A DNA stretch of 64,000 nt from CAYWKS01 sp964458935. Its GTDB lineage: Bacteria; Planctomycetota; Phycisphaerae; Phycisphaerales; Zrk34. Positions 25,690 through 34,993 of this stretch are shown in pieces. The stretch is taken from positions 62,001 to 126,000 of the forward strand of contig CAYWKS010000006.1 of assembly GCA_964458935.1 (NCBI GenBank), written 5' to 3'. Below the pieces are notes generated by a model. The model worked only from the letters and a program-made list of their open reading frames with translations, was not told the DNA's origin and ran no database searches. Numbering within the stretch: the stretch's first letter is position 1; every line of letters starts with the position of its first letter. The position numbers and the translations under genes were made by a program.

Positions 25690-28137
25690 TTACTCGCCGG
25701 CGATCAGGTCATCCAGCAGCCGCGCCTTAAGCAGCAGGACCGCCGTCTGCAACTGCGGGTCATACCCACGCTGCAGCGCCTCGCTCGCCGTCTCTGGCAG
25801 CGGGTCGTTCGGGTCCTCGGCGACCTCGTCGTCATCGCCCGCCCCGACCACGGAAGCCGGGTCGACGGCCTCGTCGTCCGACCGCAGCACGTCGATCACC
25901 ATCCTCGCCTTGATCAGCCGCTCCACCTGCAAGTCCGTCATCCGCACGGTCACGTCGGGCTCCACGCCCCAAGTCGAGGCGTCGGGGCGGCGGTGAATGA
26001 TGCGACCCGACGGCAGCTTGTAGTATTGCGTGGTGATCTTCGCCTGCGCCCGCGGGCGGTTCAGCGACATCTTCAGCGGGAACAACTGCTGGACCGAACC
26101 CTTGCCGTACGTCCGCTCGCCGACGATCAGCGCCCGGCCGTGATCCTGCACGCAGCCGGCGACGATCTCCGACGCCGATGCCGAGCCCTGGTTGACCAGC
26201 ACCACCATCGGGAACATTGGATAGGTCCGCTCGTCGTCGGATTCCGAGTACGCCCGCCAGGCGTTGAAGCCCTCGAGGCTGGCGTGCCCGGCGACAATGA
26301 TCTCCTCGGGCTCACCGTCGGCGTCGTAGTCCTGGCCGTCGCCGTCGATGTCGCTGGGGATGAAGCGGTCGGCGACCTGGACCGCCGTCTGCAACAGGCC
26401 CCCCGGGTTGAAGCGCAGGTCCACCACCAGCCCGTGGATCGTCCGGGGCTCGGCGAGCATGTCGGCCAGGCGTTCACGGCCTTCCCGGCCCAACTGCACG
26501 CCCACGCCCGGGTGCGCCCCGTCCAGGCTCCGCGTGGTCACGATCGTGGCGATGTCGGTCGGCCTCACGCCCGACTCCGACAGCAGCTTCACCGCGTTGT
26601 CGAAACGCATATGCGCCACCGCCGTATCCAGTTCCGACGCTGTCTGCGGGCCGAACTGCGTGATGCGGACGTAGCCCACGCGGCTGTCCGCATCGATCCA
26701 GTAGTCCCACAGCCCGCCGGGCAGGCGGCTGAAACCCTTCACGGAGTGGATCTGGATCGTCTTGCGGGTCAGGTTCACGTCGCGGACCTTCTCCTTGCCG
26801 GGCGACTGGATGCCCAGCGTCACCGTCGAGCCCTCCTTGCCGGTGATCGCGTGAACCGCTTGTGTCAGGGCGATGCCGACCGTGCTCTTGCCGTCGATCG
26901 TCACGATCCGGTCGCCGGCGCGAAGCCCCGCCCGGTGCGCCGGGGTCCCTTCCAGCGGGCTGACGACCGTGAGTTCCCCGTCGGTCAGCGTGATCTGGAT
27001 GCCCACGCCGGAGAATTCCTGTTTGGTCGTGCGCTCGAACGGCTCCATGGCGCTGGGCCAGATGATCGACGAGAAGTCGTCGAGTTGGTTCATCGCGCCG
27101 TCGGCGAATTCGTGGATCACGACCCGCTCCGGGAGCTTCACTGTCTGTCGGTTATAGTCCATCAGGGTGTTGAACCGGGAGGCCGCGTCGCCGTAGCCCA
27201 TCAGCCGCACCGGCCCCTCGATCCGCCGGCGCAACTCGAGTAACCGCCGGTCGAACGCCTGGACCTGGGCCGCGTCGCCGAGGCCCGGGAACGGCTCGGC
27301 CAGGGCCGGGTTGCGGATCACCGCCCGCAGCGCGTCGATCCCGCCGACAAACAGCTTGTCCATCGCCACGTTCTCGACGTGGCGGTCGGCCGCCCGCGTC
27401 ATCGCCTGAACGAGCATCTGCGAGTCGATCCCCGCCAGGTCCTCCTGCCAGCCGTTGTCCTCGTCGCCGGCCCACCGCTCGTCCGGCTCGTCGCCCTGGC
27501 TGCGGGCGTAGTCGTCCGACTGCTGGTAATACGCCCGGGGCACGTACATCCGCAGAAGTCGAAGCTGACGCGAGACCCGACGCAGGTCCTCACGATACGT
27601 GTCGTGATCGTCGTACAGCAGGTCCAGGCGACGGTACAGCACCAGCGACTCGAACCAGCGGCCCTGTTGCTCGGCCTGCTGGGCGGCCCGCTCGGCTTCG
27701 TCGACCAACGCGCGGACCGGCCGGTCCTGAAGGAACGCGTCGGGGTCCTCGCTCAGGCCATGCGCGTCGACCGCGCTGGTCAGCGCCTTGGGCCAGCGGC
27801 CGGCTTCCACGTGCTCCTGCAACTCCGCCAGCGCCTCGTCGAACGCATGCCGCCGCTGGGCGTGACGCTGGTCTTCGTTCTGTTGATAAAGGCGGACCTG
27901 CTGCTTCAGGCCGACCATCTGAGGCCGATCAACCGGAAGCTGCTCGATCTGTTGCCAGAGCGACTCGAGTTCGCCGCTCGACGCCATCCGCCATGCGCGG
28001 TCGGCCAGGTCCGTCGCGGAAAGCGTGGTGCTCTGGGCGTTAACGGCGACGACGTGAACGAGGGCAAGGACGAGCGCGGCCGGGGCGAGAACACCCCAAC
28101 GCATCGACGTCTTGCGAGAAATCCTGTGATGTGTCAT
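25690..28137 (-). CDS. Periplasmic C-terminal processing protease (S41) with Asp-rich insert
   Basis: An 815-residue exported serine protease. A signal peptide near residues 12-34 (LAPAALVLALVHVVAVNAQ) is followed by a long Gln/Arg-rich helical region (about 40-280). The PDZ domain begins at GVGIQITLTDGELTVVSPLEG. The S41 catalytic domain has Ser in NQGSASASEI and Lys in ERTYGKGSVQQLFPL, the Ser-Lys dyad spacing of the family. Within the catalytic domain an insertion reads DIDGDGQDYDADGEP (forward about 26311-26355), a calcium-loop-like motif. The ATG at 28137 was chosen because GAGG lies about 11 bases upstream and it is followed directly by the signal peptide. Confidence 0.9.
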   Translation of the reverse strand: MTHHRISRKTSMRWGVLAPAALVLALVHVVAVNAQSTTLSATDLADRAWRMASSGELESLWQQIEQLPVDRPQMVGLKQQVRLYQQNEDQRHAQRRHAFDEALAELQEHVEAGRWPKALTSAVDAHGLSEDPDAFLQDRPVRALVDEAERAAQQAEQQGRWFESLVLYRRLDLLYDDHDTYREDLRRVSRQLRLLRMYVPRAYYQQSDDYARSQGDEPDERWAGDEDNGWQEDLAGIDSQMLVQAMTRAADRHVENVAMDKLFVGGIDALRAVIRNPALAEPFPGLGDAAQVQAFDRRLLELRRRIEGPVRLMGYGDAASRFNTLMDYNRQTVKLPERVVIHEFADGAMNQLDDFSSIIWPSAMEPFERTTKQEFSGVGIQITLTDGELTVVSPLEGTPAHRAGLRAGDRIVTIDGKSTVGIALTQAVHAITGKEGSTVTLGIQSPGKEKVRDVNLTRKTIQIHSVKGFSRLPGGLWDYWIDADSRVGYVRITQFGPQTASELDTAVAHMRFDNAVKLLSESGVRPTDIATIVTTRSLDGAHPGVGVQLGREGRERLADMLAEPRTIHGLVVDLRFNPGGLLQTAVQVADRFIPSDIDGDGQDYDADGEPEEIIVAGHASLEGFNAWRAYSESDDERTYPMFPMVVLVNQGSASASEIVAGCVQDHGRALIVGERTYGKGSVQQLFPLKMSLNRPRAQAKITTQYYKLPSGRIIHRRPDASTWGVEPDVTVRMTDLQVERLIKARMVIDVLRSDDEAVDPASVVGAGDDDEVAEDPNDPLPETASEALQRGYDPQLQTAVLLLKARLLDDLIAGE

Positions 28138-28264
28138 GCGAAAGCAACCTCGAATGTGACTGGACACTTTCCCTCCGAGCAATGCCGCATTATTGGCCGG
28201 GATCGCCTCCGGATCACTCGCTCTTTCGCAAACTACTGCCACGGGGCCTGCTCGTCCAATCGGC

Positions 28265-28270
28265 TAGAAT
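28265..28270 (+). promoter_or_regulatory. -10 element for a probably leaderless small-protein transcript
   Basis: TAGAAT (five of six) ends 7 bases before the ATG at 28278, and no Shine-Dalgarno sequence is present. No -35 match is evident. Confidence 0.35.
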
Positions 28271-28277
28271 GGGTGGG

Positions 28278-28526
28278 ATGGTGAGCCCGCTGTTGCAGAT
28301 CGACGGGTCGGAGCCCGGCCGGTGGCTGGCCTTAGGGGCCGTCATCCTCCTCGGGCTGGTGATTTACGTGCTGCTGGTCGTGATCCGCATGTCGCACGGC
28401 CGCAGCAACGACCGCTGGTCGCGGATCCTGCGCAAGCCCACGCGGTATCACCCGGAGAACGACCCTTGGCGCGAAGCCTCGCACCGCGTGAAGCAGGATG
28501 ACGAAGAAGACGACGCGCAGCCTTGA
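28278..28526 (+). CDS. Small single-pass membrane protein, unknown
   Basis: An 82-residue protein. A short N-terminal segment precedes one membrane helix (WLALGAVILLGLVIYVLLVVI, about 15-35). A basic then acidic cytoplasmic tail follows (RSNDRWSRILRKPTRY, ending VKQDDEEDDAQP). The pattern suggests N-out, C-in topology. An ATG three codons earlier (28269) overlaps the -10 element, so 28278 is preferred. It is divergent from the protease gene and convergent with the next gene. It shows no family signature, and its function is unknown. Confidence 0.6.
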   Translation: MVSPLLQIDGSEPGRWLALGAVILLGLVIYVLLVVIRMSHGRSNDRWSRILRKPTRYHPENDPWREASHRVKQDDEEDDAQP

Positions 28527-28538
28527 GTCGGCTCGACG

Positions 28539-28958
28539 TCATTGCATCGGGGCGGGCTGGAACTGCGATCCGGCCTTCACGTCTAACCCGACACGGGTGC
28601 CGGGCTTGATCTGGTCCGCGGCGTAGCGCTCGGGCAGCAGCCCGACGATGGGCGTGTCCCAGACGTCGACGACGACGGCGTTGGGTTCGGGGATCGCGGC
28701 GAGGACGCGGCCCTGCACCCGGCGTGGGCGGCCCCAGACCGGCTCCACGAACGCCCCGCCGGCCGACACCAGGTCCAGCTTCCACACCGGGCAAAGGATC
28801 AGCCCCCGCGTCCGGGCGTTCAACGCGCCGTCCACCGGGTCTGTCGGCCGAAGATAAAGCCGGTAGTTCGTGCCGGGCAGGCCGACGATGATCTGCTCCT
28901 CGCCGAACTCGAGCAGGCGGACACGCGCGACGGCTTCGCTGGGCAGGGTCGTTGTCAT
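28539..28958 (-). CDS. Unknown soluble protein of 139 residues
   Basis: I recognise no family. The protein begins MTTTLPSEAVARVRLLEF and is beta-rich by pattern, with alternating hydrophobics (QIIVGLPGTNYRLYL, GLILCPVWKLDLVSAGG, AVVVDVWDTPIVGLLP). This could be a small beta-barrel. The C-terminal part has GTRVGLDVKAGS, reminiscent of an oligonucleotide-binding-like strand, but that is a weak impression. ATG 28958 is favoured because a TACCAT element ends 8 bases upstream and the residues before it look non-coding. It is convergent with the small membrane protein gene (12-base gap). Confidence 0.65.
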   Translation of the reverse strand: MTTTLPSEAVARVRLLEFGEEQIIVGLPGTNYRLYLRPTDPVDGALNARTRGLILCPVWKLDLVSAGGAFVEPVWGRPRRVQGRVLAAIPEPNAVVVDVWDTPIVGLLPERYAADQIKPGTRVGLDVKAGSQFQPAPMQ

Positions 28959-28966
28959 GGGCAAGC

Positions 28967-28972
28967 ATGGTA
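28967..28972 (-). promoter_or_regulatory. -10-like element just before an unknown gene
   Basis: On the minus strand TACCAT lies at 28972-28967, exactly 8 bases before the ATG at 28958. The gene has no Shine-Dalgarno sequence. This fits the leaderless pattern seen elsewhere in the window. Confidence 0.3.
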
Positions 28973-29044
28973 ACCAAGTGGCCGATCTTGGCAAACGTCG
29001 CCACCCCGGGGGCACGGGGGCGCTGCGGCACGCGGCGATGCCCT

Positions 29045-29050
29045 TATAAT
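29045..29050 (+). promoter_or_regulatory. Consensus -10 element upstream of an unknown gene
   Basis: A perfect TATAAT (CCCTTATAATCG) lies 29 bases before the GTG start at 29080. No matching -35 was found 16-18 bases upstream. Confidence 0.45.
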
Positions 29051-29079
29051 CGCCCCATTGCAAACCCCTGGCGAGGCTC

Positions 29080-29595
29080 GTGCCGCTCGTGGCTCAGCAG
29101 ACCCGCATCAACCGCAAGTACGCCACCGACCGCCTGCGGTGTGACTTCGCCCACGTCGGCCTGTATGACGTCGGCGACCGCTCGCTGTGGATCGCCCGCC
29201 GCAAGATCGGCGCCTCGCCCATCAAGCTCAGCCACGCCCGAATGATCACCGGCGGTTCCAACAGCACCGGCGTCGCCGAGAAGGACCGCTTCCTTTGCTA
29301 CTGGTTCCACACGCCCGGCACCGGCGACGGGCCCGTGCACGGCTACCCCATCGAGTGGGACGAAGGCCACCTCATGGTGCGGATGGACCCCAACTGGAAC
29401 TACGTGCGACAGGAGCTGATCCGCTCGGCCGACACCGCCAAGGTCGAGAAGAACATCGACCAGCAGTACAAGTGGGGCCGCTCCATCTTCCAGGCGTACT
29501 GCGAGCTGATGCCGCGGTTCCCGCTGAGCTGGCACCTGATCGGCCCGCGCCCGGCGGATTCGATGTTCTACGTTGAGCGGCGAGAAACCGGCTGA
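29080..29595 (+). CDS. Unknown soluble protein of 171 residues
   Basis: No family was recognised. The sequence is well behaved (balanced composition, aromatic-rich): RLRCDFAHVGLYDVGDRSLW, then WDEGHLMVRMDPNWNYVRQE and a Trp/Tyr-rich end (YKWGRSIFQAYCELMPRFPL). This argues for a real folded protein. Both GTG 29080 and GTG 29089 are possible starts; GAGG lies 3 and 12 bases before them, so the start is uncertain by three codons. A TATAAT element upstream supports its own promoter. It is convergent with the acetyltransferase gene. Confidence 0.7.
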   Translation: MPLVAQQTRINRKYATDRLRCDFAHVGLYDVGDRSLWIARRKIGASPIKLSHARMITGGSNSTGVAEKDRFLCYWFHTPGTGDGPVHGYPIEWDEGHLMVRMDPNWNYVRQELIRSADTAKVEKNIDQQYKWGRSIFQAYCELMPRFPLSWHLIGPRPADSMFYVERRETG

Positions 29596-29625
29596 GGGCG
29601 CGGCCGGCTACGGCGACCCGACGCC

Positions 29626-30150
29626 TCACATGCTCGACTCGTCGCCCCGGGGCTCGCGGTAAAGGTCGAGGTAGAACTCCAGCAGTTCCTTGCCGGGCAC
29701 TTCGCGGGTGCGGTGATGCTGGAAGGCGAAGCGTTCGAACATCTCGGCGGCGTGGCCGGGCTCCAGCCGCGTATCGAGTCGGACCTTGAGGTAGCCGTGG
29801 TGGCGGCAGAACTGCAGGGCCTGCTCCATGAGCCGCGTGGCGACGCCCTTGCCGTGCATCTCCGGGCAGACCCGCATCCGCCGGATCTCGGCGATGTTGG
29901 GCTCGTCCTCGGCCACGCCGACCATGCCGACCACCTCACCGTCGACCTCGGCGACCCAGAAGTTGGCGCGGTCGGTGGTGAAATACGCCTCGGCAACGTT
30001 CTCGATATCCGCGCCCGTGTCGTTGTCGGGGATCTGGCCGTCGAGCAGGCCATGCGCGTACAGCCAACTCACCGACTGCTGGTCCGACGGTTCATAGGTG
30101 CGGAGATTGATCCGCTCCGGATCGAGCTGGCAGGTGTTATTCGATTGCAT
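29626..30150 (-). CDS. GNAT-family N-acetyltransferase
   Basis: A 174-residue acetyl-CoA-dependent acetyltransferase. Motif A, the pyrophosphate-binding signature, is RRMRVCPEMHGKGVATRLM (about 90-108), matching R/Q-x-x-G-x-G/A with HGKGVA. Preceding strands NFWVAEVDGEVVGMVGVAE are typical of GNAT strand 4. Motif B follows (LKVRLDTRLEPGHAAEMFERF). The substrate cannot be inferred; small-molecule or protein N-acetylation are both possible. The start at 30150 begins MQSNNTCQLDPERINLRTYE. Its nearest upstream neighbour is the phosphoesterase, with a 96-base gap. Confidence 0.88.
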   Translation of the reverse strand: MQSNNTCQLDPERINLRTYEPSDQQSVSWLYAHGLLDGQIPDNDTGADIENVAEAYFTTDRANFWVAEVDGEVVGMVGVAEDEPNIAEIRRMRVCPEMHGKGVATRLMEQALQFCRHHGYLKVRLDTRLEPGHAAEMFERFAFQHHRTREVPGKELLEFYLDLYREPRGDESSM

Positions 30151-30246
30151 GCCGATACGGAAGTCGTTGCCTCACAAAGCCCATGATACCGCGTGACAGC
30201 GTGCCGGGACAACCGCCCCCCGAGCGCGGCCGGGTCGGGTGCATGA

Positions 30247-30801
30247 TCAGTCCGGCACGGTGAAGAACCGCAACTCGTCGCGGGCGACGTCGAGCATGGC
30301 GACGGTGTAATCGGCGGCTCGGAACAGGGCGCCGGGATTGACCACGCGGGTCGTGCCGCTCCGCTCGTCGCGGCGTCGATGGCTGTGGCCGTGGCACAGG
30401 TAGTCGACCTGCTCGGCGAGGGCCTGGTCCATGGCGGCGTCCATGTGCCCGTGCTGATAGACGATGAGCCGGCCGTCGACCTCGAGCCGTCCGACCGGGT
30501 GCGCCACATCGATGCCCAGGGAAGCGGCGTAGCGTGCCATGGCGTCGGCATCCCAGTCGCAGTTGCCGAAGACCAGGTGCACCGGCGGGACGAGCCCGCC
30601 ATCGGCGTCGAGCTGCTCGACGAGCGCGTCGACAACCTCGATCGACCCGACGTCGCCGAGGTGGATGATATGGTCGGCGCCGTGATCGATAAGCAGGCGA
30701 ACGGCGCGTGCGGTGCGAGCCGCGCGGCCGTGGGAGTCGCTGAGCAGCCCGATGCACGCCAAATCAGCAGTATCCTCTCTGTCGCGACGCCGCCGGATCA
30801 T
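30247..30801 (-). CDS. YfcE/MJ0936-type metallophosphoesterase
   Basis: A 184-residue calcineurin-like phosphodiesterase. The binuclear metal-binding set is complete: LSDSHG near residue 20, HLGDVGS near 47, FGNCD near 78, HGHMD near 116 and HGHSH near 136. This compact form, lacking additional domains, is typical of YfcE-like enzymes that hydrolyse small phosphodiesters. The substrate is unknown. The start is uncertain: ATG 30801 gives a basic N-terminus (MIRRRRDRED) before the first strand, and no ribosome-binding site was found. It lies 33 bases downstream of valS on the opposite side of its stop, so both could share a transcript. Confidence 0.88.
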   Translation of the reverse strand: MIRRRRDREDTADLACIGLLSDSHGRAARTARAVRLLIDHGADHIIHLGDVGSIEVVDALVEQLDADGGLVPPVHLVFGNCDWDADAMARYAASLGIDVAHPVGRLEVDGRLIVYQHGHMDAAMDQALAEQVDYLCHGHSHRRRDERSGTTRVVNPGALFRAADYTVAMLDVARDELRFFTVPD

Positions 30802-30834
30802 GCGAGCGCCTGATGCAAAGCCGATGCCGCCGCG

Positions 30835-33816
30835 TCAGGTCGCTCCCGACAGGCGCGTCAGGTTATCAGCAACGGTCGCGAGTTCACGCTGCTTTTCGGC
30901 CAACTCATCGCGGGTCTGCTGCACCAGGTGGGCCGGCGCCTTCTCGACGTAACCCCGATTATTAAGCCTGGATTCGAGGGCCGCCACGTCCTTCTCGAGC
31001 TCGGCGCGGCGGGCTTCGAGCCGCTGGGCCTCGGCGTTCGCGTCGAACTGCTGGTGCATGTAGACCTCGATCCACGGCCGCACGATCACCGCCGCGTGCT
31101 CCGGCCGCTCGACCTGGGGACCGACGTCGCGGATGAGCACGTTGGCCAGCGGCTGGATGAGGTAGATGCCGCGCGGCACGACGTGCATCGCCTCCGGCGC
31201 CACGCGCACCGACAGCTCAACCTCCTGGCGCGGCGGGATGTGGTTGGCGTTGCGGACGTCGCGGATCATCCCGACGACCGTCTGCAACCGCTCGAACATC
31301 TGCTCGGACTCGGCGTCGATCAGCGACGGATCGATGCCCGGCCAGCGGGCGTGGATGCACAAGTCGCCGGCTGGCAGATCGATGCGGTCGATGCTCCGCT
31401 TCGGGTACACGCGATTAAGCTGGGCGAACAGCGTCTCGGTGATGAAGGGCATGGCCGGGTGGAGCAGCCGCAGGGCCGCGTCGAGGCAGGCGGCGAGCGT
31501 GGCGCGGTTCGCCTGGCCGGCGCGTGTCGCCGTGCCGACGGTCGGCTTGATCGTTTCGAGGTACCAGTCGCACAAGTCCCGCCAGAAGAAGTCGTAGACG
31601 AGTTGGGCGTAGGTCGCGAAGTTGTATTGCCGCAGGGCCCGGTCGACCTGATCGGCGGTGCGGGCCAGCCGCGAGCGTATCCACCGATCGGCCATGCCGT
31701 AGGTCGAGGCGTCGGCCGGCGGGGCGGTCGCGCCGATCTCCGCCGCACTCTCGAGGTGCTGCATGGCGAACCGCCCGGCGTTCCACAGCTTGTTGGCGAA
31801 GTTGCGGCCGACGTCGAACTTCGGGCTGGTGTTGCGACCGGTCTTGGCGTCCAGCTCGACCGGCATCCGCACGTCCTGCGTGTGCGTGGTCATCGACACC
31901 AGCGTGTACCGCATCGCGTCGGCGCCGTGGCTGTGGATGATGTCCAGCGGATCGACGCCGTTGCCCAGCGACTTGCTCATCTTGCGGCCTTCGCCGTCCT
32001 GGATCATCGCGTGGATGAACACGTCGCGAAACGGTAACACGCCCCGGAAGTAGCAGTTGAACATCACCATGCGGCTGACCCACAGCGTGATGATCTCGCG
32101 CGCCGTCGACAACACGTTCGTCGGGTTCCACGTTTCCAGCTCCCGCGTCTCGTCCGGCCAGCCCAGCGTCGACAACGGCCACAACGCCGACGAAAACCAA
32201 GTGTCGAGCACGTCGGGGTCGCGCACGAAGCCCTGTGATTCGAGTTCGGCAACGAGTTGCTCATCGTCTTCACGCAAGCACACGTAGGTCATGCCATCTG
32301 CAGTGCGGCAGGCCGCTTGCGACTGGGCGGCTTCGTGCTCACCCTCTTTCGACCACACCGGGATCCGATGACCCCACCAGAGCTGGCGGCTGATGCACCA
32401 GTCGCGGATGTTTTCGTGCCAGTGTTGGAACGTGCGGGCGTAGCGGTCGGGGGTGAAGTGGAGCTGGCCGTCGATTACGGATTCCGAGTTCTGTGCTTCT
32501 GACTTCACTTCATCGCGCTGTGCCATGGCCCGCAACGCGATCTGTGCCAAGTCCTTTTCAGGAGGCAATGGCCGGTCGGGCCGTGACGAAGTCTGCACGT
32601 ACCACTGATCGCTGAGGTACGGCTCGACGGCGACGTGGCTGCGGTAGCTGTGACCGACGGTGTGGCGGTAGTCGCGCACGCTTTCCAGCAGGTCGTTCTT
32701 TCGGAACCACTCGACGATCGCTTCGCGGGCCTCGTAGCGGTCCATGCCGAGAAGGTTCTCGAGAATCTCGTCATGGCCCATAGCCGGGTCGCTACGCGAC
32801 CCCGGTTGCCACTCTTCCTCGGGCCAGCCGTGGTCCTTAGAGATTGAACCGTCGGGCGCCATCACGTTGATGATCGCCAGGCCGTGCCGGAGGCCGATCT
32901 CGTAGTCGTTGGGGTCATGGGCGGGGGTGACCTTGAGGAAGCCCGAGGCATACTTCTTCATCGGGTCGTCGGAGTCGGGGTCGGGCGGGATGACGTAATC
33001 GTCGCCGACGATGGGGATGACGCGGTTGACGATGGGCAGGCGGACCTTGCGGCCGATGTACTTCGCCCGCTCGGGGTCGCTGGGGTTAACAGCCACGGCC
33101 GTGTCGCCGAGCATGGTCTCCGGACGCGTCGTGGCCACCGTGACGAATTCCGGGCTCGATCCCGGCGACGACGCCGATGCATCATCACCGGGCTTGACCA
33201 GCGGGTACTTCAGGTACCAGAAGTGGCCGTCGACTTCCTCCATCTCGACTTCGTCGTCGGCCAGGGCAGTCTGCGTCGCCGGGTCCCAGTTGACCAGCCG
33301 CTTGCCGCGGTAGATGAGTCCTTCCTTGAAGAGTTGGAAGAAGGCCTCGCGGACGGCGCGGGCGCGAGCCGCGTCCATCGTAAACGCCTGCCGCGACCAG
33401 TCACAGGAGCAGCCCATCTTCTTGAGCTGATTCGTGATCGTCTGCTCGTATTCGTCCTTCCAGGCCTGGATGAGCTTGACGAACTCGTCGCGCTCGAAGT
33501 CGGTGCGGCGTTTGCCCTGCTCGGCGAGCACACGCTTTTCCACAACCGTCTGCGTGGCGATGCCGGCGTGATCGGTCCCGGGCAGCCAGACCGCGTTGTC
33601 CCCGCACATCCGTCGCCACCGGACCAGCACGTCCTGCAGGGTGTTGTTCAGCGCGTGGCCGAGGTGCAGCGCGGCGGTCACGTTCGGTGGGGGGATGACC
33701 ATGCTGAACGGCCCACCCGGCGCACCGGGGTCGGCGCGAAAGGCGTCGGCGGCCTCCCACGTCTGCCAGACCTCCTGCTCCACGCTGGCCGGGTCGTATG
33801 TCTTGGATAGCGTCAT
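30835..33816 (-). CDS. valS: Valyl-tRNA synthetase
   Basis: A 993-residue class I synthetase that charges tRNA-Val and edits misactivated Thr. The HIGH motif appears as PPPNVTAALHLGHALNNT, and the KMSKS motif as GRKMSKSLGNG. The editing (CP1) domain contains TTRPETMLGDTAVAVNP. The C-terminal coiled coil characteristic of ValRS is present (EAQRLEARRAELEKDVAALE). The ATG at 33816 begins MTLSKTYDPASVE, the usual ValRS start; upstream in-frame codons have non-coding composition. It is divergent from the TPR gene. Length is on the long side, with an Asp/Ser insertion around SSPGSSPEFV. Confidence 0.97.
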   Translation of the reverse strand: MTLSKTYDPASVEQEVWQTWEAADAFRADPGAPGGPFSMVIPPPNVTAALHLGHALNNTLQDVLVRWRRMCGDNAVWLPGTDHAGIATQTVVEKRVLAEQGKRRTDFERDEFVKLIQAWKDEYEQTITNQLKKMGCSCDWSRQAFTMDAARARAVREAFFQLFKEGLIYRGKRLVNWDPATQTALADDEVEMEEVDGHFWYLKYPLVKPGDDASASSPGSSPEFVTVATTRPETMLGDTAVAVNPSDPERAKYIGRKVRLPIVNRVIPIVGDDYVIPPDPDSDDPMKKYASGFLKVTPAHDPNDYEIGLRHGLAIINVMAPDGSISKDHGWPEEEWQPGSRSDPAMGHDEILENLLGMDRYEAREAIVEWFRKNDLLESVRDYRHTVGHSYRSHVAVEPYLSDQWYVQTSSRPDRPLPPEKDLAQIALRAMAQRDEVKSEAQNSESVIDGQLHFTPDRYARTFQHWHENIRDWCISRQLWWGHRIPVWSKEGEHEAAQSQAACRTADGMTYVCLREDDEQLVAELESQGFVRDPDVLDTWFSSALWPLSTLGWPDETRELETWNPTNVLSTAREIITLWVSRMVMFNCYFRGVLPFRDVFIHAMIQDGEGRKMSKSLGNGVDPLDIIHSHGADAMRYTLVSMTTHTQDVRMPVELDAKTGRNTSPKFDVGRNFANKLWNAGRFAMQHLESAAEIGATAPPADASTYGMADRWIRSRLARTADQVDRALRQYNFATYAQLVYDFFWRDLCDWYLETIKPTVGTATRAGQANRATLAACLDAALRLLHPAMPFITETLFAQLNRVYPKRSIDRIDLPAGDLCIHARWPGIDPSLIDAESEQMFERLQTVVGMIRDVRNANHIPPRQEVELSVRVAPEAMHVVPRGIYLIQPLANVLIRDVGPQVERPEHAAVIVRPWIEVYMHQQFDANAEAQRLEARRAELEKDVAALESRLNNRGYVEKAPAHLVQQTRDELAEKQRELATVADNLTRLSGAT

Positions 33817-33917
33817 GGCAGCAACATTCGTAGGGGTCGGTTCGGCGTGCCGGGGCGTTCCGGGCATTCCCGGGGCGTTTCCGGCTGGGCAGTTTATCGG
33901 ATGATGGTGACGACCGC

Positions 33918-33946
33918 ATGACCGCCGCGGCGGTTGCGGATACAGT
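33918..33946 (+). promoter_or_regulatory. Candidate promoter of the TPR gene, possibly leaderless
   Basis: ATGACC (four of six) at 33918-33923 and TACAGT (four of six) at 33941-33946 are spaced 17 bases. The -10 ends 6 bases before the ATG at 33953. A weak GGCGGG also precedes the start, so a conventional site is not excluded. Confidence 0.35.
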
Positions 33947-33952
33947 GGCGGG

Positions 33953-34993
33953 ATGAGCACGAGGTCAAGCGGACGCGGGTGGGTGGTGTTCGTGGCGGCA
34001 GCGATGGTGATCGCCGCCGGGGTCGGGCTGGCCGTCGACTTGACGGGCGGCGGGCATCGACCGGTGAGCGGCAGCGAGGCGTCGCGCCGGTGGGATGCGG
34101 CGACGCGGCAGCGCGTCGCGGCCGTTCACGACCAGGCCATGGCGCTGATCAACCGCGCCCAGTTCGCCGAGGCCCGCTCGGTGCTCGAGAAGCACCTGCA
34201 ACAGATCGAGGGCGACGCCGAGGGCTACATGCTCCTGTCGCAAGCGTTGGTTGGCCAGGGCCGACTCGCGGCGGCCTACGACGCCGCCTCGCGGGCCTCG
34301 GAGTTGACCGGGTCGGGCGAGGCCCACCTCGCGGCCGGGCAGTTCGCCCAGGTTCTCGACCGGCACGACGCGGCGCTGACGCACTTCCGCCACGCGGTCG
34401 AGCGCGACCCCAACCACGTGCAGTACCGGCTCTATCTGGCGAACATGCTCACGGCGCTGCACCGATTCGACGAAGCGGCGGAACACGCCCGACGCGTGCT
34501 CTCAGCCAATCCGCAGATCAGCCGGGCGCACTATGTCCTCGGTGAAGCCGCCATCGCCCGCGGCGAACGCGAGCAGGCGATCGAGCACCTTGACCGGGCC
34601 ATTGACCGGGTCGAGCCCAACTCACGCAAGCACCTGACCTACAAGATCACGCGGGCGAAGTGGCTGCGCCGGGGCGACACGCGCGACAAGCTGCGCGCGG
34701 TCGAGACCCTGACGAGCCTGCCGCCGGCGATGCTCGCGAGCAATCGGCTGGTCACCGAGGAACTGGCGATCACGTTCGACATGCTGGGCAAGGCCGAGCG
34801 ATCGGCGTCGTTGTGGGAGCAGTGGTGCGAGAGCCATCCCGACGACGCGGCGGCCGCCGCCCAGGCCGGGCTCTATTGGCTCCGGGCCAACGACCCGCCC
34901 CGGGCCGCGCAACACCTCGACCGGGCACGCCGGCTCAAGCCCCACCATCCGCTCGTCCAGCAGTTGACCGAGCAAATCACCGCGTCGCGTTGA
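33953..34993 (+). CDS. Membrane-anchored TPR-repeat protein
   Basis: A 346-residue protein. An N-terminal hydrophobic anchor or uncleaved signal (WVVFVAAAMVIAAGVGLAVDL, about 10-30) precedes TPR-like helical pairs over about 55-340. Characteristic repeats include AMALINRAQFAEARSVLEKH, FAQVLDRHDAALTHFRHAVE and GEREQAIEHLDRAIDRVEP. The domain would lie outside the inner membrane and act as a protein-interaction scaffold. It is transcribed alone between valS (divergent) and trpF (convergent). Its last 17 bases overlap the 3' end of trpF. Confidence 0.85.
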   Translation: MSTRSSGRGWVVFVAAAMVIAAGVGLAVDLTGGGHRPVSGSEASRRWDAATRQRVAAVHDQAMALINRAQFAEARSVLEKHLQQIEGDAEGYMLLSQALVGQGRLAAAYDAASRASELTGSGEAHLAAGQFAQVLDRHDAALTHFRHAVERDPNHVQYRLYLANMLTALHRFDEAAEHARRVLSANPQISRAHYVLGEAAIARGEREQAIEHLDRAIDRVEPNSRKHLTYKITRAKWLRRGDTRDKLRAVETLTSLPPAMLASNRLVTEELAITFDMLGKAERSASLWEQWCESHPDDAAAAAQAGLYWLRANDPPRAAQHLDRARRLKPHHPLVQQLTEQITASR

